A DNA stretch of 64,000 nucleotides from Nymphaea colorata (GCF_008831285.2 NC_045144.1:12255672-12319671); one strand, 5' to 3'; shown: positions 13,083 through 26,363, numbered from the stretch's first letter. Program-made: numbers and translations. Notes: a model not told the origin generated them from the sequence alone.

Positions 13083-13590
13083 GGCGATAGAATGAAGTTT
13101 AACAATGAAAAAGATGCATTCAACTTCTACAACAATTATGCATTACACAATAGGCATAGTGTTAGGAATAGTAATCATAATAAAGATCAAACATGAGTTG
13201 TTACAAGTAAGTCCTTTGTGTTCGTGAAAGAGGGATGAATGAAGAAAAACAATGTAAGTGAAGTTCAAAGAGGGACTTTAAGATGAGAATGCAGTGCTAT
13301 GATGGTGATATAAAGGCTTTTGTGCGATATTTTTTTTGTTTAGGACATTCGTTGGTGAATACAACCACCCCATGGCTTCTCCTGCTATTACCCTTATGTT
13401 GAGGTCGCATTGAAAGGTAGCAAAGGCCCATGCCATAGTTGGATAAATAACATCTAATTTTAGTATTTGCTCCAAGCTACAAGTGTTAACTATATTGGCA
13501 AGTTGAATGGTGAGCACAAAAATTTACCTTTTACAACCTCCAACTTGAGGGACCACCTCAAACAAGAGAGACGATGTGATGTGTTTTGTC
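13083..13590 (+). pseudogene. FAR1-type DNA-binding domain fragment (MULE/FAR1 family)
   Basis: Several pieces in different frames follow the FAR1/FHY3 N-terminal order: MKFNNEKDAFNFYNNYA near 13,092 (family: GM-x-F-x-SEEAAYEFYNxYA), a SVRNS piece, SKSFVFVKEG near 13,210 (family: RxFVCSKEG), FVGEYNHPMASPA near 13,350 (family: FVxEHNHPLASP) with an LRSH piece, and LRDHLKQERR near 13,545. Stops and frameshifts separate them. FAR1 domains occur in plant transcription factors derived from Mutator-like transposases and in the transposases themselves. No DDE transposase core or clear SWIM zinc finger follows, so this is a decayed fragment. Confidence 0.7.
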
Positions 13591-13599
13591 TTAGAGGTA

Positions 13600-15090
13600 A
13601 GAAATTTTGTGCTTGCTGCTTTCCATTTATTTTAATACAATTTCTTTTAAAATGTCCAATTAAAAGGTTTCAGTTACAACATAAATGGAATAATAGTAGA
13701 TGAGTAGTGTAACTTATGGATGCTAAGCCCTTGGTTCTAGTTTTGTGATTGTGCTATCCCATTATTTAGAAATTATCATCATTATATAGATAAACTTCCC
13801 GATCAGTGGAAGACCATCCAAAGTGCCTTTGGTGTTGGTGTAAGAAAATATTCAGCCATTGCATCTATTAACAAGTGGGAATTGAATAAAATTGATGTCA
13901 TTAACCATAACAACAACAAAAGCATGACAACCTTTAACAAGAAGTATAACTCATCTGTTGTATCGCTATTATCACAGCCAGTTGACAAAAATTCAAAAGA
14001 TCCAGTAGCTCAGGAGTATAAGATGTAGCTGACGTATCTAAAAAGAATGTAGTTATTTTCAGAAGTTTGACCCTTGTACAATGCTAAGAGTCCAACATAT
14101 CTTCTCAACTCCATAAATATTCAATAACTGGAAATATGGTTCACTTTGCTGAAATGACCACCTTTATTATAGCTTTAGAGTTGTTTCCTTGTACATTCAT
14201 CTCCTTTTCCTTTATGTTCTCTCCAACTAGTAGTATAAACTTACTCCGAACTTATGAAATTTAAATACAGGTGTTGTTGCTCACATGAGATGATCCGGTC
14301 ATTTTTGGGACATCCTAAGAAACATTGTCTTACGAGGTTTGTCTGGATTGGGACATATCTTCCTAATATTGATTACTTGAGAATTTGAGGGACAAAGTTT
14401 CCATTATTTATCTTCTTTATTATATGCCTTCTTACTTTAATTAGTTAAATCACCATCTCCTTATCTTCATGCTCATTGGCACCACTGGCATGTCCAACTT
14501 TAGAACATATAAAAAACTATCTTATCAATCGTTAATTTTTACAAGTGTAGTTTCTCATTGAAAACTGTTGTGGATACTCATTCAATTGATAAGATAAAGG
14601 AGTTTGTGAATCTATCAAGGCAATTGGCCAATCCTACAATTTGATAGCCATACTTTTTCTGTAAGTGGCTTCTATTTATTTATTGAAGATATAAGAAAAA
14701 GAGGACTTTTGTCTTTGTAACTTATTGGAACTCATACATATTTGAAGAATGTTTGGCCTTACTTTTTACATGATTGGTTTTGAAAAATAGTTAAAAATTG
14801 GCATGTGGTGTTCTTGAACCAGCCACTTTGGTATGCATGATTGTGTAGGATAACAAGACTCTTGTCATTACATTGATGTAAGACATGTTAAGTAAAAAGA
14901 CAAGATTGGATTCTCAATAGCACTATGGTGGGAATGGAACTACTAAATAAGCTTCTGTTTTTTTTACCAAATGGGAATCTTGGCTTTTGGTTGTTCAAGC
15001 ATGTCTAGATGAGTTGCTCAATGTATATGAACAAGACTTTAAGAATTATGCAGATCACATAGTACAATATATAATTTTATGCAAGATAGC
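13600..15090. other. Intergenic DNA with possible FAR1-element remains
   Basis: A plus-strand open stretch at about 13,800-14,027 (DQWKTIQSAFGVGVRKYS...) and a Cys/His-containing piece near 14,275-14,380 could be later parts of the FAR1-like element. I could not align them with confidence. Nothing else is recognised. Confidence 0.3.
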
Positions 15091-15094
15091 ATTC

Positions 15095-15345
15095 ATAGTA
15101 CAAAACAACATTTATAGCTTGTAATTGTGCCCTATCTCTTGCTAGAGCTAATGTCACCTCAACCACTTGCCTCCTAGCTTATGCTTTACTCAATTTAGCA
15201 CCAGCTATTTCAAGAATTTGTTCCTTCCAATCAACATCATTACCCTTCTTAACATTTACTCATATGGTGATTTCATTATTGGTTATTCTCGTAAACCTTT
15301 GCCACCTTAATCTTAATGTGCCAAGTCAAGCTCATTCATGTATTT
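15095..15345 (-). pseudogene. Unidentified coding-like fragment
   Basis: On the minus strand this reads as a coherent, charged, helical-looking protein piece, including VNVKKGNDVDWKEQILEIAG and RRQVVEVTLALARDRAQLQ, broken by single in-frame stops. The composition looks more like a real decayed protein than chance. I do not recognise the family. Confidence 0.3.
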
Positions 15346-15719
15346 TGCCCCATATTTCTTTTGAACTCATGTGAGATGTTTGAGTTACTTGTTTATTTCC
15401 ACATTAGTGTAAAAGCATTTAATGAATAACATCTTTTTACAATCCTATTTTATGCTTAATTCAAATAAATCTAGCTAACATGTTACAAGCACATGGTAAC
15501 AATTCCTAACATTAATATAATGGATCATGAGTCTAATAAGAAATTTACGTTTTCCCTCCACTTGATTCAAGTGAACCCCACATTATAAATACTATATATT
15601 TATCCTCTGTATACAACTGAACCTATATATTTAGTATCAGTTTATCAATTTATTATTATGACATTATAATTTTATGTTTATCAGTTGAAGTGTGCTTAAA
15701 AAAAAAGTGATTGTTGAAG

Positions 15720-17751
15720 ATGGAAGAACAAAGTTGGATACGGAAAGACATATATATTTTTACTTTATCAATTATACTTTATAACTTTTTATTTGAATAT
15801 AAGATTTGTTATAAACATTTTTTTTCTAAAAGAAGCATGGAATATGTGAAAGTGTTGAAGTCTTCATCAACTCTGCCATGGCAAATAGTATAGCAGTTGA
15901 TAGAAAAAATAGGTGCCCATGTAAAAAGTGCGGCAATTTTTTTTTTAGTCAACAAGAGATGTTGTGGATCATGTGATGTGTATCGGTTATGTCCAAAATT
16001 ACACACGTTGCCATTACCACGGTGAACCAGTATTACTAGTTCAAAGTGGTTATGATGAAATTATAGAAAATGATGAAGATAACATAGCCAAGCTGATCAG
16101 AGATGCATTTGGAATACAACTAGAAGAAGTTAACATGAATGTGGATGATCAAGACGCAGACAACAACATGACAGATCAAGATATATATAATAATAAATAT
16201 GAAAAGTTGCTAAATGATGCTAAATAAGAATTAGATTATGGATGTGAAAACTCTCCAAGTTATCTTTTATTATTTAGTTATTTCACATAAAGTGTCTACA
16301 TGGATGGAGTAATAAATCATTTGATATATTGTAAGAGTTATTGCAAGAAGCATTTCATATATGTGTGCAAATACCGAAGTCATTTTATGAAATGAAGAAA
16401 ATTGTTAAAGCATTGGACATGACTTGTGAAAAGATCAATGCATGTCCTTAAAATTGTATTTTTTTTGGAAAGAATCTGTTTCCAAGGATCAATGTAACAT
16501 ATGTGGTGCCTCTAGATGGATTGAAGATACAAAACAAGAAAATCAAAGTAGAACTCAAAAAATTCTTATCAAGTTTGTGCACCACTTTCCATTGATAACA
16601 AGACTTTAGTGAATGTATTTTTCTTCAAAAACTGCTGCGAAAAAAGGAGATGGTGTAACGAGGGATGCATTAAAGATGGTTTACTAAGACATCCAACTGA
16701 TTTGTTAGTCTGGACATCCATTTTTTTCATTAGACAATCAAAACATCAGACTTGGTTTCGCAAGTGACGGTTTCGACCATTTCATGCTTTGGGTACATCA
16801 TATAGTCTATGGCTTATCATCATTTTTTATATAATCTACCACCACGGATATGTATAAAACAACCATATGTCTGTTAATTTCTGGGCCAAATTCTCCAACA
16901 GAAAAGATTGATGTTTATTTGCAGCTCTTAATTGATGAACTAAAATTGTTGTGATAATTTGGTGTAGATACTTAGGATACAAACGAAAAATAGTTTTTTC
17001 GAATGCGTACAACTTTATTATGGACCATAAATGATTTTTCTATTTATGGACTTATCAGGATGAAGGTCAAAAGGAAAATTAACAGGACATATATGCCAAA
17101 AGGATACATATTCTTATCGTTTAATAAATAGTTTCAAAGAATGATACATCAGTCATCTAAGATTTTTACTTGCATATAATGCATATGTATTGGACAAACA
17201 TTCTTTTGATGAGACTGAAGAACTAAGAAATGCTCCTTTTTCTCTTTCTATAATTGATATATTAGAAGAAGTTGAACATGAACAGTTGTTGTACAATTGA
17301 AAAAAGAAAAGTATATTTTTCACTTTGCTATATTGAAAACGTAATTTATTACCTTGCAACCTGAATGTAATGCATATAAAAAAAATGTTTGTGACAACAT
17401 AATCGGTACATTGTTGAATTTGGAAGGAAAGACAAAAAGATCATTACAATTCTCATTTGGACTTACAGGTGATGAATATAAAACATAGACTTCGTCAACA
17501 AACATGTAATAGGACTGGTTAGATATTATTGCCAAAAGCATGTTTCAAAATGAACAAAAAAGAGAAAAAATATATTTTGCAAAGTCCTGAAGAATTTGAA
17601 AGTTCCAAATGGTTATGCTTCAACATTTCATGGTGGGTGCATTTAAAGGGGCATAAAATCTTGGGATTAAAGTTACATGACTATTAATTCTTCAATTCAT
17701 TCCATTAGCCTTACAAAGTTCTTTACAAAAAAAGAGTATAATGTTGATTGA
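15720..17751 (+). pseudogene. TNP2-type CACTA transposase, 5' part (broken)
   Basis: Starts MEEQSWIRK at 15,720. The transposase-associated domain follows in a new frame after a possible intron, with NRCPCKKCGNF near 15,912 and VQNYTRCHYHGEP near 15,988. Then come CNICGASRW near 16,492 (family: CPVCGASRW), FSSKTA near 16,620, NIRLGFASDGF near 16,743, LLISGPNSPTEKIDVYLQ near 16,877, LLWTINDF near 17,014, and the LNVMHIKK region near 17,365 (family: LDVMHIEKNV). KNLKVPNGYA lies near 17,590. The order and spacing match TNP2 throughout. At least a dozen stops or frame changes rule out function. The reading stops at the solo LTR. Confidence 0.88.
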
Positions 17752-17756
17752 GTTGT

Positions 17757-20037
17757 TGTTATCACCCCAAATTTTTCAAAAGGAGGCTATGTTTTAGTAT
17801 TTGAATCTAAATTTGAGACCCAAAACAATTTTGGGACTGTTAGATCTAAAATGAAAATTTAAACCCAAGTTTAGATCCAAATCAAGCATTTCAAACTCAA
17901 AATTCAAAATCGAGTTCAAAATGACAAAGTCAAGTGCTATGAGCGTCGCTTACATGCACAGACCGTCCTCTTGTTTTATGCTTCAACTGAATCCGGATTC
18001 AAAACGGGCCCACAGTAGCCCAAAATGGAGTCAACCGCCCATTTTCAACAAAAAAAACCTTTTGTTTTACATTTTATGCTTCATATTTTAAATAACATTT
18101 TTTATAACATTTTATTGATTTTATTTAATTTTATTTTCATTTTAAAAAAAAGGGAGAAGGAGCTCGTGCGTGTTCACGCTCGCACGGGTGCTCGCAAGCA
18201 AGCGCTACGCGCTCGTGTAGAGGCCAGAGCGCTCTGCATGCGACAACGTCATGCACTGCTTGTCGCACGTTGATGCACTCTACGTGTAGCAGGCACTACA
18301 TTAACGCCTCCTCAATTTTTATGAATAAAACCGTGGTGGGTATTTTTGGGTGGGAAATAGACCTGCCCACACCCCAAAAGGGTGTTTTCAGGGCTAATGG
18401 TCAATCCCTCTTAGTCAAAACCTATTTTTTATAAAAAAAATTGAAAATAATTCAAATTTGTTTGAAATTCGGATGAAAATGTTGTGAAATTAAAAAAAAT
18501 TCAAATTTTGAGTTTTAGCTCCAAAACTCTCTATAAAAACCCTCATTTTCCTCCCTGTAGGGCATAAGCTAGCCCTTGGAGAAGCTCTAATGCATTTTCA
18601 CTTGAGGATTTAGAGCTTTAGCTCTCTTCCTCCATTTTCTTCTTCTTATGTCCTTTTCATTCTTCTTCTTCTTATCCAACTTGGAGCAAACTTCATCAAA
18701 CTACAACTTTTCAAGGGAGCACGAAGATCTCTTGACCGCCTCTTCATCATCATCTTGGAGATTCATTCAAGGTGAGTCCAAGATCATTCCAAGCAAAGAG
18801 TGATCATTTTTCCTTCAAACCATTCTCTTTAGGGGGTATGTAGCTAACATCCCTCTCCATTCCTTTCATTTGTTTCTTCTCTTCTTCTTCCCATGACCAT
18901 ACAAGATAGCCCTAAAATCTCTATTTTAGACTCAAAAGGCTATTCTTAAGTGCACCGGAAGCATGAGAAGGTGAAGTGATATTTTATTTGATGCTTAAAT
19001 CATGTTATCTCATTTCTTGAATATAGTCTTGTTTCGTTTCTCCTATTTTCTCTCTTCCTCATTTCCCCATGACCATACGAGATAGCTCTCAATTTTTATT
19101 TTGAAGTCAAGAGGTTATGCTTGAGTGCATCGAAAGCATAAAAGATGAAATAATATCTTATTTCATAGTTGAATCATACTCTCTTTCTTTCCTTGAATAT
19201 TGCTTACATATTATCCATGCATAGTTATTTGATTTTTCCTATCTATATGTGAATGCACGGTGATAATAAGAATATGGTTTGAGACTTCGCTTTATTCTTA
19301 TGTTTATTATTTTGAGGTTCAGACTTGTCCAACCTAAGGAAAACCCTCACGAATATGTACATGTTAATATGCATTTTCATGTCATTTGATGCTAGTTTTC
19401 TTTTTAATCACCCGATTAGAAACCCCAATGAGTGCTTCGTCATTCTCCATTTCGTGAGTACTTGTTTTTCTTTCATACCCAATGGTGAAAGATATGTATT
19501 TTCTTAAAACAAACAATATGATTTTATGTTCATATTTGAAAGCATGTTTTCCAAAAAATTTTTAAAAGCAAATACCCTCTCTAATGTGGCTTTGGAGGCT
19601 TAGGCTCTTGCATGAGTCCAAGCTTCTCTCCTGCCTACATCAAACTTGAAGTCGGTTATTCTAAGTTATTTGTTGATTTCTAATCTCATGAAGACACATA
19701 TATATATACATGTTATATACATATATGTGCACGTGATGATTCCTTTCATTTTTCTCTCCATATGTTTTCACATTTTATTTTACAAATTTTCATATGCATA
19801 TGAATGCGTATATACATGTGTTCTATTTCTTTTCTTTTGAATATTTTATTTCTCCTTTCAAAACAAATATCTTCCATCACAAATTTTTTTTATACATACA
19901 CATATATACGTATGCATATTTCTCTTTTCCTATAAAATCTCTTTTTCTCTTCAAATCAATACCCTTCTCCATTTAAACTTTCATATATGTGTATATATGA
20001 TGGTATGTACACATACATGCATGTCTTTCTCCATCTC

Positions 20038-20068
<31 letters not shown>

Positions 20069-20843
20069 ATGAGTATTTCATCTCTTCCATTCTTTTAACA
20101 TTTTCTCTCATGATCATTTTATTTACCGACTTCAATATGACCAAAAATCAAGTAATGACCCAATATTGGATTCATGCTTGATGGTCTACAACCCCAATCT
20201 ATTTTCAAAAACTTTTCCTTCTTATATATGATAGTTATCAAAACAAAAATCTTAGATGTATGTTGTGGTAGCAATGTTTTTAGATGAATGTTATGGTAGC
20301 AAAATGAATGATTGCATTTTCCAATAATATAGGATCAATGCGTTCATGCATCCACAATCACTTAATATCACTTATGATCACATGCACCTCTCTAAAGGAA
20401 TTTAAGCAATAAGAGATAGAGTCTTAACTAGGTAGTAACCAAATTATAGCAAAATCTCAAACATACTTAAAGTCTTAAGAGAACACTAAAATGACTTCAA
20501 AATGATTTCCCAAACTTTTCAAACGATATTTATAAAGATTTTTCAATTCTTGTTTTTTACCTAAAATGTTTCACATTCTCAAGTAATTCTTCAAGAATAT
20601 TTTCAAAAGTTTGAAACATCAAACTTTCAATATTTTCTTACACCATATATAGAAAGAGATGTTTAAGCCAAGATGAAATGCACCAATAATAAACGTAGCC
20701 CTTGGGTTGATTACCCCTGGTAAAGGCACCGGGAACAGTCGATACTCGTACCAACGGGCGAGTCCCTTTCTCTCATTTTCAAAATAAAAACTCATTTTTC
20801 TGGAGCACTCTTAAACCAACCAAAAATTTTGAGGATGCGAATA
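17757..20843 (+). repeat. Solo LTR, ~3.1 kb, with 5-bp target duplication
   Basis: It begins TGTTATCACCCC at 17,757 and ends GGATGCGAATA at 20,843, where the usual terminal CA has become TA. The bases GTTGT flank it on both sides (17,752-17,756 and 20,844-20,848). Removing it with one GTTGT copy makes the interrupted TNP2 reading continuous in one frame, which confirms both ends. A plausible LTR promoter, CTATAAAAAC, is at 18,531-18,540. No gag-pol sequence is inside, so it looks like a product of LTR-LTR recombination. A length near 3 kb fits large-LTR Ty3/gypsy lineages, but the lineage cannot be named from the LTR alone. Confidence 0.85.
18531..18540 (+). promoter_or_regulatory. TATA-like element of the solo LTR
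   Basis: CTATAAAAAC sits 775 bp into the LTR, upstream of a CT-rich stretch suitable for transcription initiation. A solo LTR with a promoter can drive transcription into neighbouring DNA; here that would be the transposase remnant. Confidence 0.4.
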
Positions 20844-22170
20844 GTTGTGTAGTTTTTTTAAGGAATTACGTGCGAAAGGTGAAAAAGAAAATGATTTGAA
20901 GTATTTGGAGGAGCAAATTATATTGATATTGTGTCATGGAAAAATATTTCCACTTTCGTTCTTTGATATCATGGTTCGTTTGGCTATTCACTTTGATCGT
21001 GAAGTATTATTGAGTGGGCATGTTCAATACCGTTGGATCCATCTTATCAAAAGGTATTTTATGATGCTTTCAGGTCTAATAGTTTGTTTTTAATTTTTTT
21101 TATCAACTTTAAATGATTTCAGTTGAAGATGCGCAAACTCAAGTGTTATGTGCATAACATAAGTCAACTAAAAGGATCAATTGCATAAGGGTATTTGGCA
21201 AAAAAAAGCTTGAAACTTTGTTCTAGGTATTTATCTGGTGTAGAAACACATTTTAATAAATTAGAAAGAAGTTATGAAGAAGTTGAATCAACACAGATTC
21301 GTACGTTGTTGAAGAAAGGACATTTTGTGGGAGCATATATATTGTTTACTATGAACAATTTAATGCTTCAAGAAATACACACATATATTGTTTAGTCATC
21401 CTTTAGTGGCGCCTTACCTTCAATAAGTCAGTGACTTAATTTATTTTTTATTTTAAGATGCTATTAAAATTTTTAATATACTCATAAGTTGTTTTTTCAT
21501 TAGACAATAGATGGACTTGTTGAAAAGACAATATTATAAAAGGCCTTATAATATTGAACGCTTGCATGAGGTCAAATTTTTGGAATGGTTTCAAGATCAT
21601 GTAAACTAGTCATTTATTTGCTATAGATTTGCTAGTTACGTCAAAGAAGCACTGACCCACAACTGGATGACGAGCTTATATGACTTTCACAATATCCCCA
21701 AAAGACAATGAAGAAAAATAATGGTTTCATGATAAATAGATTTTGATTTCATACACTTGAAAGAGAAGGGAAGGGAAAAACTCAAAGCAGCGGCATTGTT
21801 GTGGCTGCACAAACTCCAAGTTGCTCGAGTATAAAAAATAGAAATCCAGTTAGTGGTGTGGTTACTCATTATGGAGTCATTATAGACATCTTTGAGGTTG
21901 AGTATGATGGAGATTAAACTTTGTTTTATTTAAGTGTAAATGGTTTGATGTTTTGAGCTCACATGTTAAAGGAAGGATGAAAGATAAGTTCAATTTTATG
22001 CTAGTGAATTCAAAATATACATGTAGAGAACCTGAACCATTTATACTTGCATCTCAAGTAGAATAGGTTTTTTATATTAAAGATCCCATTGACACAGATT
22101 GGCAAGTTGTTGTTAAAGTGAGACCTCAAGAGTTATTTGATATGCAAAGACGACAAGCTACGTTAAATAA
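20844..22170 (+). pseudogene. TNP2-type CACTA transposase, 3' part (broken)
   Basis: Resumes directly after the solo LTR with SFFKELRAK and FFDIMVRLAIHF at 20,848-21,000, the DUF4218-like region, ending WIHLIKRY. Next are YVHNISQLKGSIA near 21,145, YLSGVETHFNKLERS near 21,230 and, after a gap, EPEPFILASQ near 22,030 and VFYIKDPIDTDWQVVVKVRP near 22,066, the DUF4216-like region. Order and content are those of the C-terminal third of plant TNP2-type proteins. Several stops interrupt it. Confidence 0.85.
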
Positions 22171-22858
22171 AATATAATTGGTAGAGTGAATAATAATTTA
22201 TGGGATAGTGGATCTTAAAACATTGAAATATGACAAAAACAGTTGATGATATTTCTTGGGTTAGACCAAATGTACCGGCCATGTCTATTAACATATAAAT
22301 AGTTGCTATATACTTTTTTTTGTGCTTTCTTTGATTCTTTTTTAATATGTGGCAAAGTTTATTGTAAGTTATAATTTTGATGTTGAAATTTGTTATGTTT
22401 ATGTTGTATCAGATATAGATGGCTGAAAGTGGATTGCTTAACCATATGTCTAGCAGGCAAGAATTCAAACAACTAAGCACAAGTATGATTCATCTATGTG
22501 TTTTAATTGAAAATATATTTACGTCTTTAAGTAGTGGTTATTTTTTTCATTTGAACCATGTATGTGTATTAAGGTCAACCACGTTAGCAAAAAAAGACAA
22601 AGGGCATTTCTCATGTATTAGATAGTGCAAGATTGGGTCCTATACAAAATGTTAAAGTAAAATCAACAAACATGATCAACCAATAGGAGAAAAATCACAA
22701 AAGCTTGGTTCATCCATTGGTATATTGACACAAAACCCTCAGCCGCTTACCTACCATATATGGAAAGATTTACCTTAGATATGCGAAGATGATGTGTAGA
22801 ATTGTGTCTTGGTAATTGGATGTTCATGTTTTTCCTTCATTTAAATTTAATACAACAA

Positions 22859-22884
22859 CACACACACACACACACACACACACA
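22859..22884. repeat. (CA)n microsatellite
   Basis: About 13 CA dinucleotides between the two CACTA reading frames. Confidence 0.9.
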
Positions 22885-23039
22885 TTAAACATTTTTGTCT
22901 TGCAGGAAAAATATGAAGCCCAAAAGTTTAGAGAAAGATGATAATAAAACAATATGTTAATTTTCGAGATATTGAAAATGAACTTTGAAGAAGACATATC
23001 AAAAACATAAATCGGTAGAGAATTGTATAAGACATTGCC

Positions 23040-24012
<973 letters not shown>

Positions 24013-24426
24013 TTAAATATTCAATGAAACATTATATTTTTTATTTTTATGATTAGAAGACAAATATATGATTTGTTAGAGCTAACATGACTATTCTCTT
24101 ATTCTTTTTATAGGTTTGAAGATAGCTTTAAAATCACACGCATCTCGACTAAGGAATTTTTTATTTTTTTGGTGAAAAAAATTTGTTTGATGTTAACTGA
24201 TTTGAACATTACATGTAAATTGTAATTTGTAAATATGTTGGTGTGAATAGCTACAGGGGAGGTGGACAAGATGTTGGTGTTCTTGGTAGAGAGAATGGTT
24301 GGTGGCATCCATAAGTATTGAATTGTTTTCTAGTCAATCGTACTTCTAAAGACACTATTGGGGGAACTCTTTCTTCCATTTTCTATTCATGATATATGTA
24401 TGTCAATCCAACTAGCTTATGATCAA
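24013..24426. other. AT-rich spacer between CACTA and LINE remnants
   Basis: No gene seen. It probably holds the 3' flank of the CACTA element and the point where the LINE has lost its 3' part. No CACTA terminus (TTGTAGTG) was found here. Confidence 0.4.
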
Positions 24427-24615
24427 TCAACAAGAGAGCATTCCTCTGCACCCTTCCATGTTTAAGCGACTGGCAACACTCCTAATAACCACCTCCTTAA
24501 CTTGCGCATCAAGTAGAAAGCAGATCCAAGGCCTTTCAGACTTACAAAGATTAACGAGGTCTTGTTGAGCCGCCGGCCATGCAGCCCCCCTCATGTTCCA
24601 ACAAGCGAGTTTCAT
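24427..24615 (-). pseudogene. LINE ORF2 N-terminus (endonuclease start), truncated
   Basis: The first ~62 codons of the endonuclease-reverse transcriptase protein, from the ATG at 24,615. The WNMRG motif and an ICFLLDAQVK segment correspond to the first two strands of the endonuclease (family: WNVRG then IVFLQETK; the catalytic Glu of QET is Asp-Ala here). A stop follows and no downstream domain is recognised. Confidence 0.7.
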
Positions 24616-24840
24616 CGGCGCATCGCCGACTTTGCTCCATCCCCCCCGTCCATAGCCTCTTCCATTCCCCCTGGCTGTTTCTCCTTGCCCTTCTCATCTA
24701 AGACACAATCTATCTCCTTAATTAAGTCATATCTTTCATTTCTTTTCTTTCATCCAACCCTGATCCATTCGTTTTCTCCTTCCCCTAGCTTAGGCTTGTC
24801 TACTGGGGGAGGTGTCAATGGGTAGCAGGCTCTATTTCTT

Positions 24841-26275
24841 CTATCTGTACCCATTAATGCGGGTGACTCTCACCACTTTAGCCTGGGTTCTAGTTCCTAT
24901 AGTCTCGACCCCACTATGGTTCAGCCCCATCGCTGAACTTCTGGATTCAAAGGTGAAACCGGGAGGAAAAGTAAGGTCGTCCATCTTCTTATCATTTGCC
25001 AAAACATAAAAAGGGTTAGGAGATAAGGTTTTGGAAGAAGTACCTGATCCTTGAGGATTCAGCTCCATAGGTTGGTGCTTAGCTGCGCCTCCTCCATTGT
25101 TGCCTTGCTTTCCTTTCCCCTTGGTTTGCTCCTTTTGTCGAATAGCTGTTGTGCGTACCTCCTCTCGCTCCCTCGATTCATTCCTCATTGTTTCATCACC
25201 TAAACTAGTCTGTTTGGCAAAGAAGAGACCAGTCACTCGGGGGTGCCCCTTCCAAGTTTTTGTGGCCATTTTTACCCTGGCCCAGGGGTTAGCTGCGGTT
25301 GCCTCTCCCGCTGTGAGTTTCTTACATGTTGACCTCGTATGCATGAGGGCACCACACAAGTCGCAAAAAGAAATCCTTGACTCATACACCACCTCCTGAA
25401 CGATCTGTCGACTGTCCCCTAGATCCAGGGAGACGCACGACACTGGCAAGAAGTTGATGGACACTTCAAGCTTCACCCTTGCAAAACCAACCTTCTCCCA
25501 TTTGCCCGAGCAGCTATCTTTCTCCACATATTCTCCTCGTATGGCCCCTCGCTATGTGCTTATAGCAGTATTCATTCCATAGGTGAATCGATAGCTGGGG
25601 TAACTGAACCCATAGCATAACCGTTTCCACCGCATTAATCTTCAGCTCCTGACCAGGCTGCCATCGGCTAGCGATTAGCGTACGCCCACCCACTCTCCAT
25701 GCCATTCTCTAAATTACTTCTACCAACTCTGCTTCTGTATCAACTCTAATTAGAAACCTTCCATTTCCCACTATGGAGAAACATGGGTTCTTAACCTTCC
25801 CCCACTGTTTTCTCAAGGATGAAAAAACATAACTGTAATCCGTTCCCAGTCTCCCACCACCCCCAAAAAGACCAGCGATAGCAACAAATTTGAAGGGCTC
25901 TTCCAGACGCTTGATTGCCTCCGCATTGAATCTGACAGCAGGGTTTTCCCCCTCGAAGCTGACTTGCGCTTCCTCCATTTCACCCAGGCGTGGCTTCTCC
26001 TGACTGTCCACCACCTTCTCCCAAGAGCCCTTCCATCTACTTTCCTTGCGCGCCCCATTGCCTGCGCCCATTTTCAGGTTCAGTCCTACCTCCGTCTCCT
26101 CTGTCTCACAATCCATTCCTGTTGGGATAGCATCCTCTCGTCCCCCGCCATTCTTGCTGGGATCCCCTCCACACGAGCGCACATGCCTCCCGATTTGGGT
26201 GTTTCTCTGCTTCCTCGGCCTCTCCTTCCGTCTCGCACTCCATGAGCCCTCACGCCCCAAGCCTGTCACGAGCAA
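24841..26275 (-). pseudogene. LINE ORF1 (DUF4283 and zinc knuckle), broken
   Basis: A gag-like RNA-binding protein of plant L1 elements. Three overlapping open pieces (26,275-25,709; 25,705-25,514; 25,527-24,841) make up one protein interrupted by a stop at 25,709 and a frame change near 25,520. The first piece contains FKFVAIAGLFGG and VGNGRFLIRVDTEAE of DUF4283; the last has the C-x2-C-x4-H-x4-C knuckle (FCDLCGALMHTRSTC), then a low-complexity Lys/Gln/Gly tail. The true start codon is uncertain; several internal ATGs are possible. Confidence 0.75.
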
Positions 26276-26363
26276 GAAGGAGTTGCCTCCCTCACGCGCT
26301 ACCCCACCCTCCCGCCAGTAGGGAGGGGTCGCTGGCCAACAGCAACGACACCCGAGCGAGCAG

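Larger units (their letters stand above)
24427..26363 (-). mobile_element. L1-type LINE, 5' part only (ORF1 and start of ORF2)
   Basis: Minus strand. ORF1 (about 26,275-24,841) shows, in order, a DUF4283-like domain, a second half containing VMLWVQLPQLSIHLWNEY (family: P-I-W-V-x-L-P-x-L-P-x-E-x-W), and a CCHC-like knuckle with FCDLCGALMHTRSTC. ORF2 starts MKLACWNMRGAAWP at 24,615, the N-terminus of the apurinic-like endonuclease (family: M-K-I-L-x-W-N-x-R-G), and is lost after about 60 codons. Reverse transcriptase and the 3' end are absent. Losing the 3' end while keeping the 5' end is the reverse of usual LINE truncation, so a later deletion is likely. Its 5' end abuts the truncated Tekay LTR at 26,364. 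Confidence 0.8.

Noticed and set aside
26251-26340. Similarity between the LINE/LTR junction at 26,351-26,363 and 33,897-33,909 as extended LTR homology
   Set aside because: Only about 10-15 bases (CGAGC...GAGCA) look alike and further left there is no alignment; too short to move the LTR boundary.
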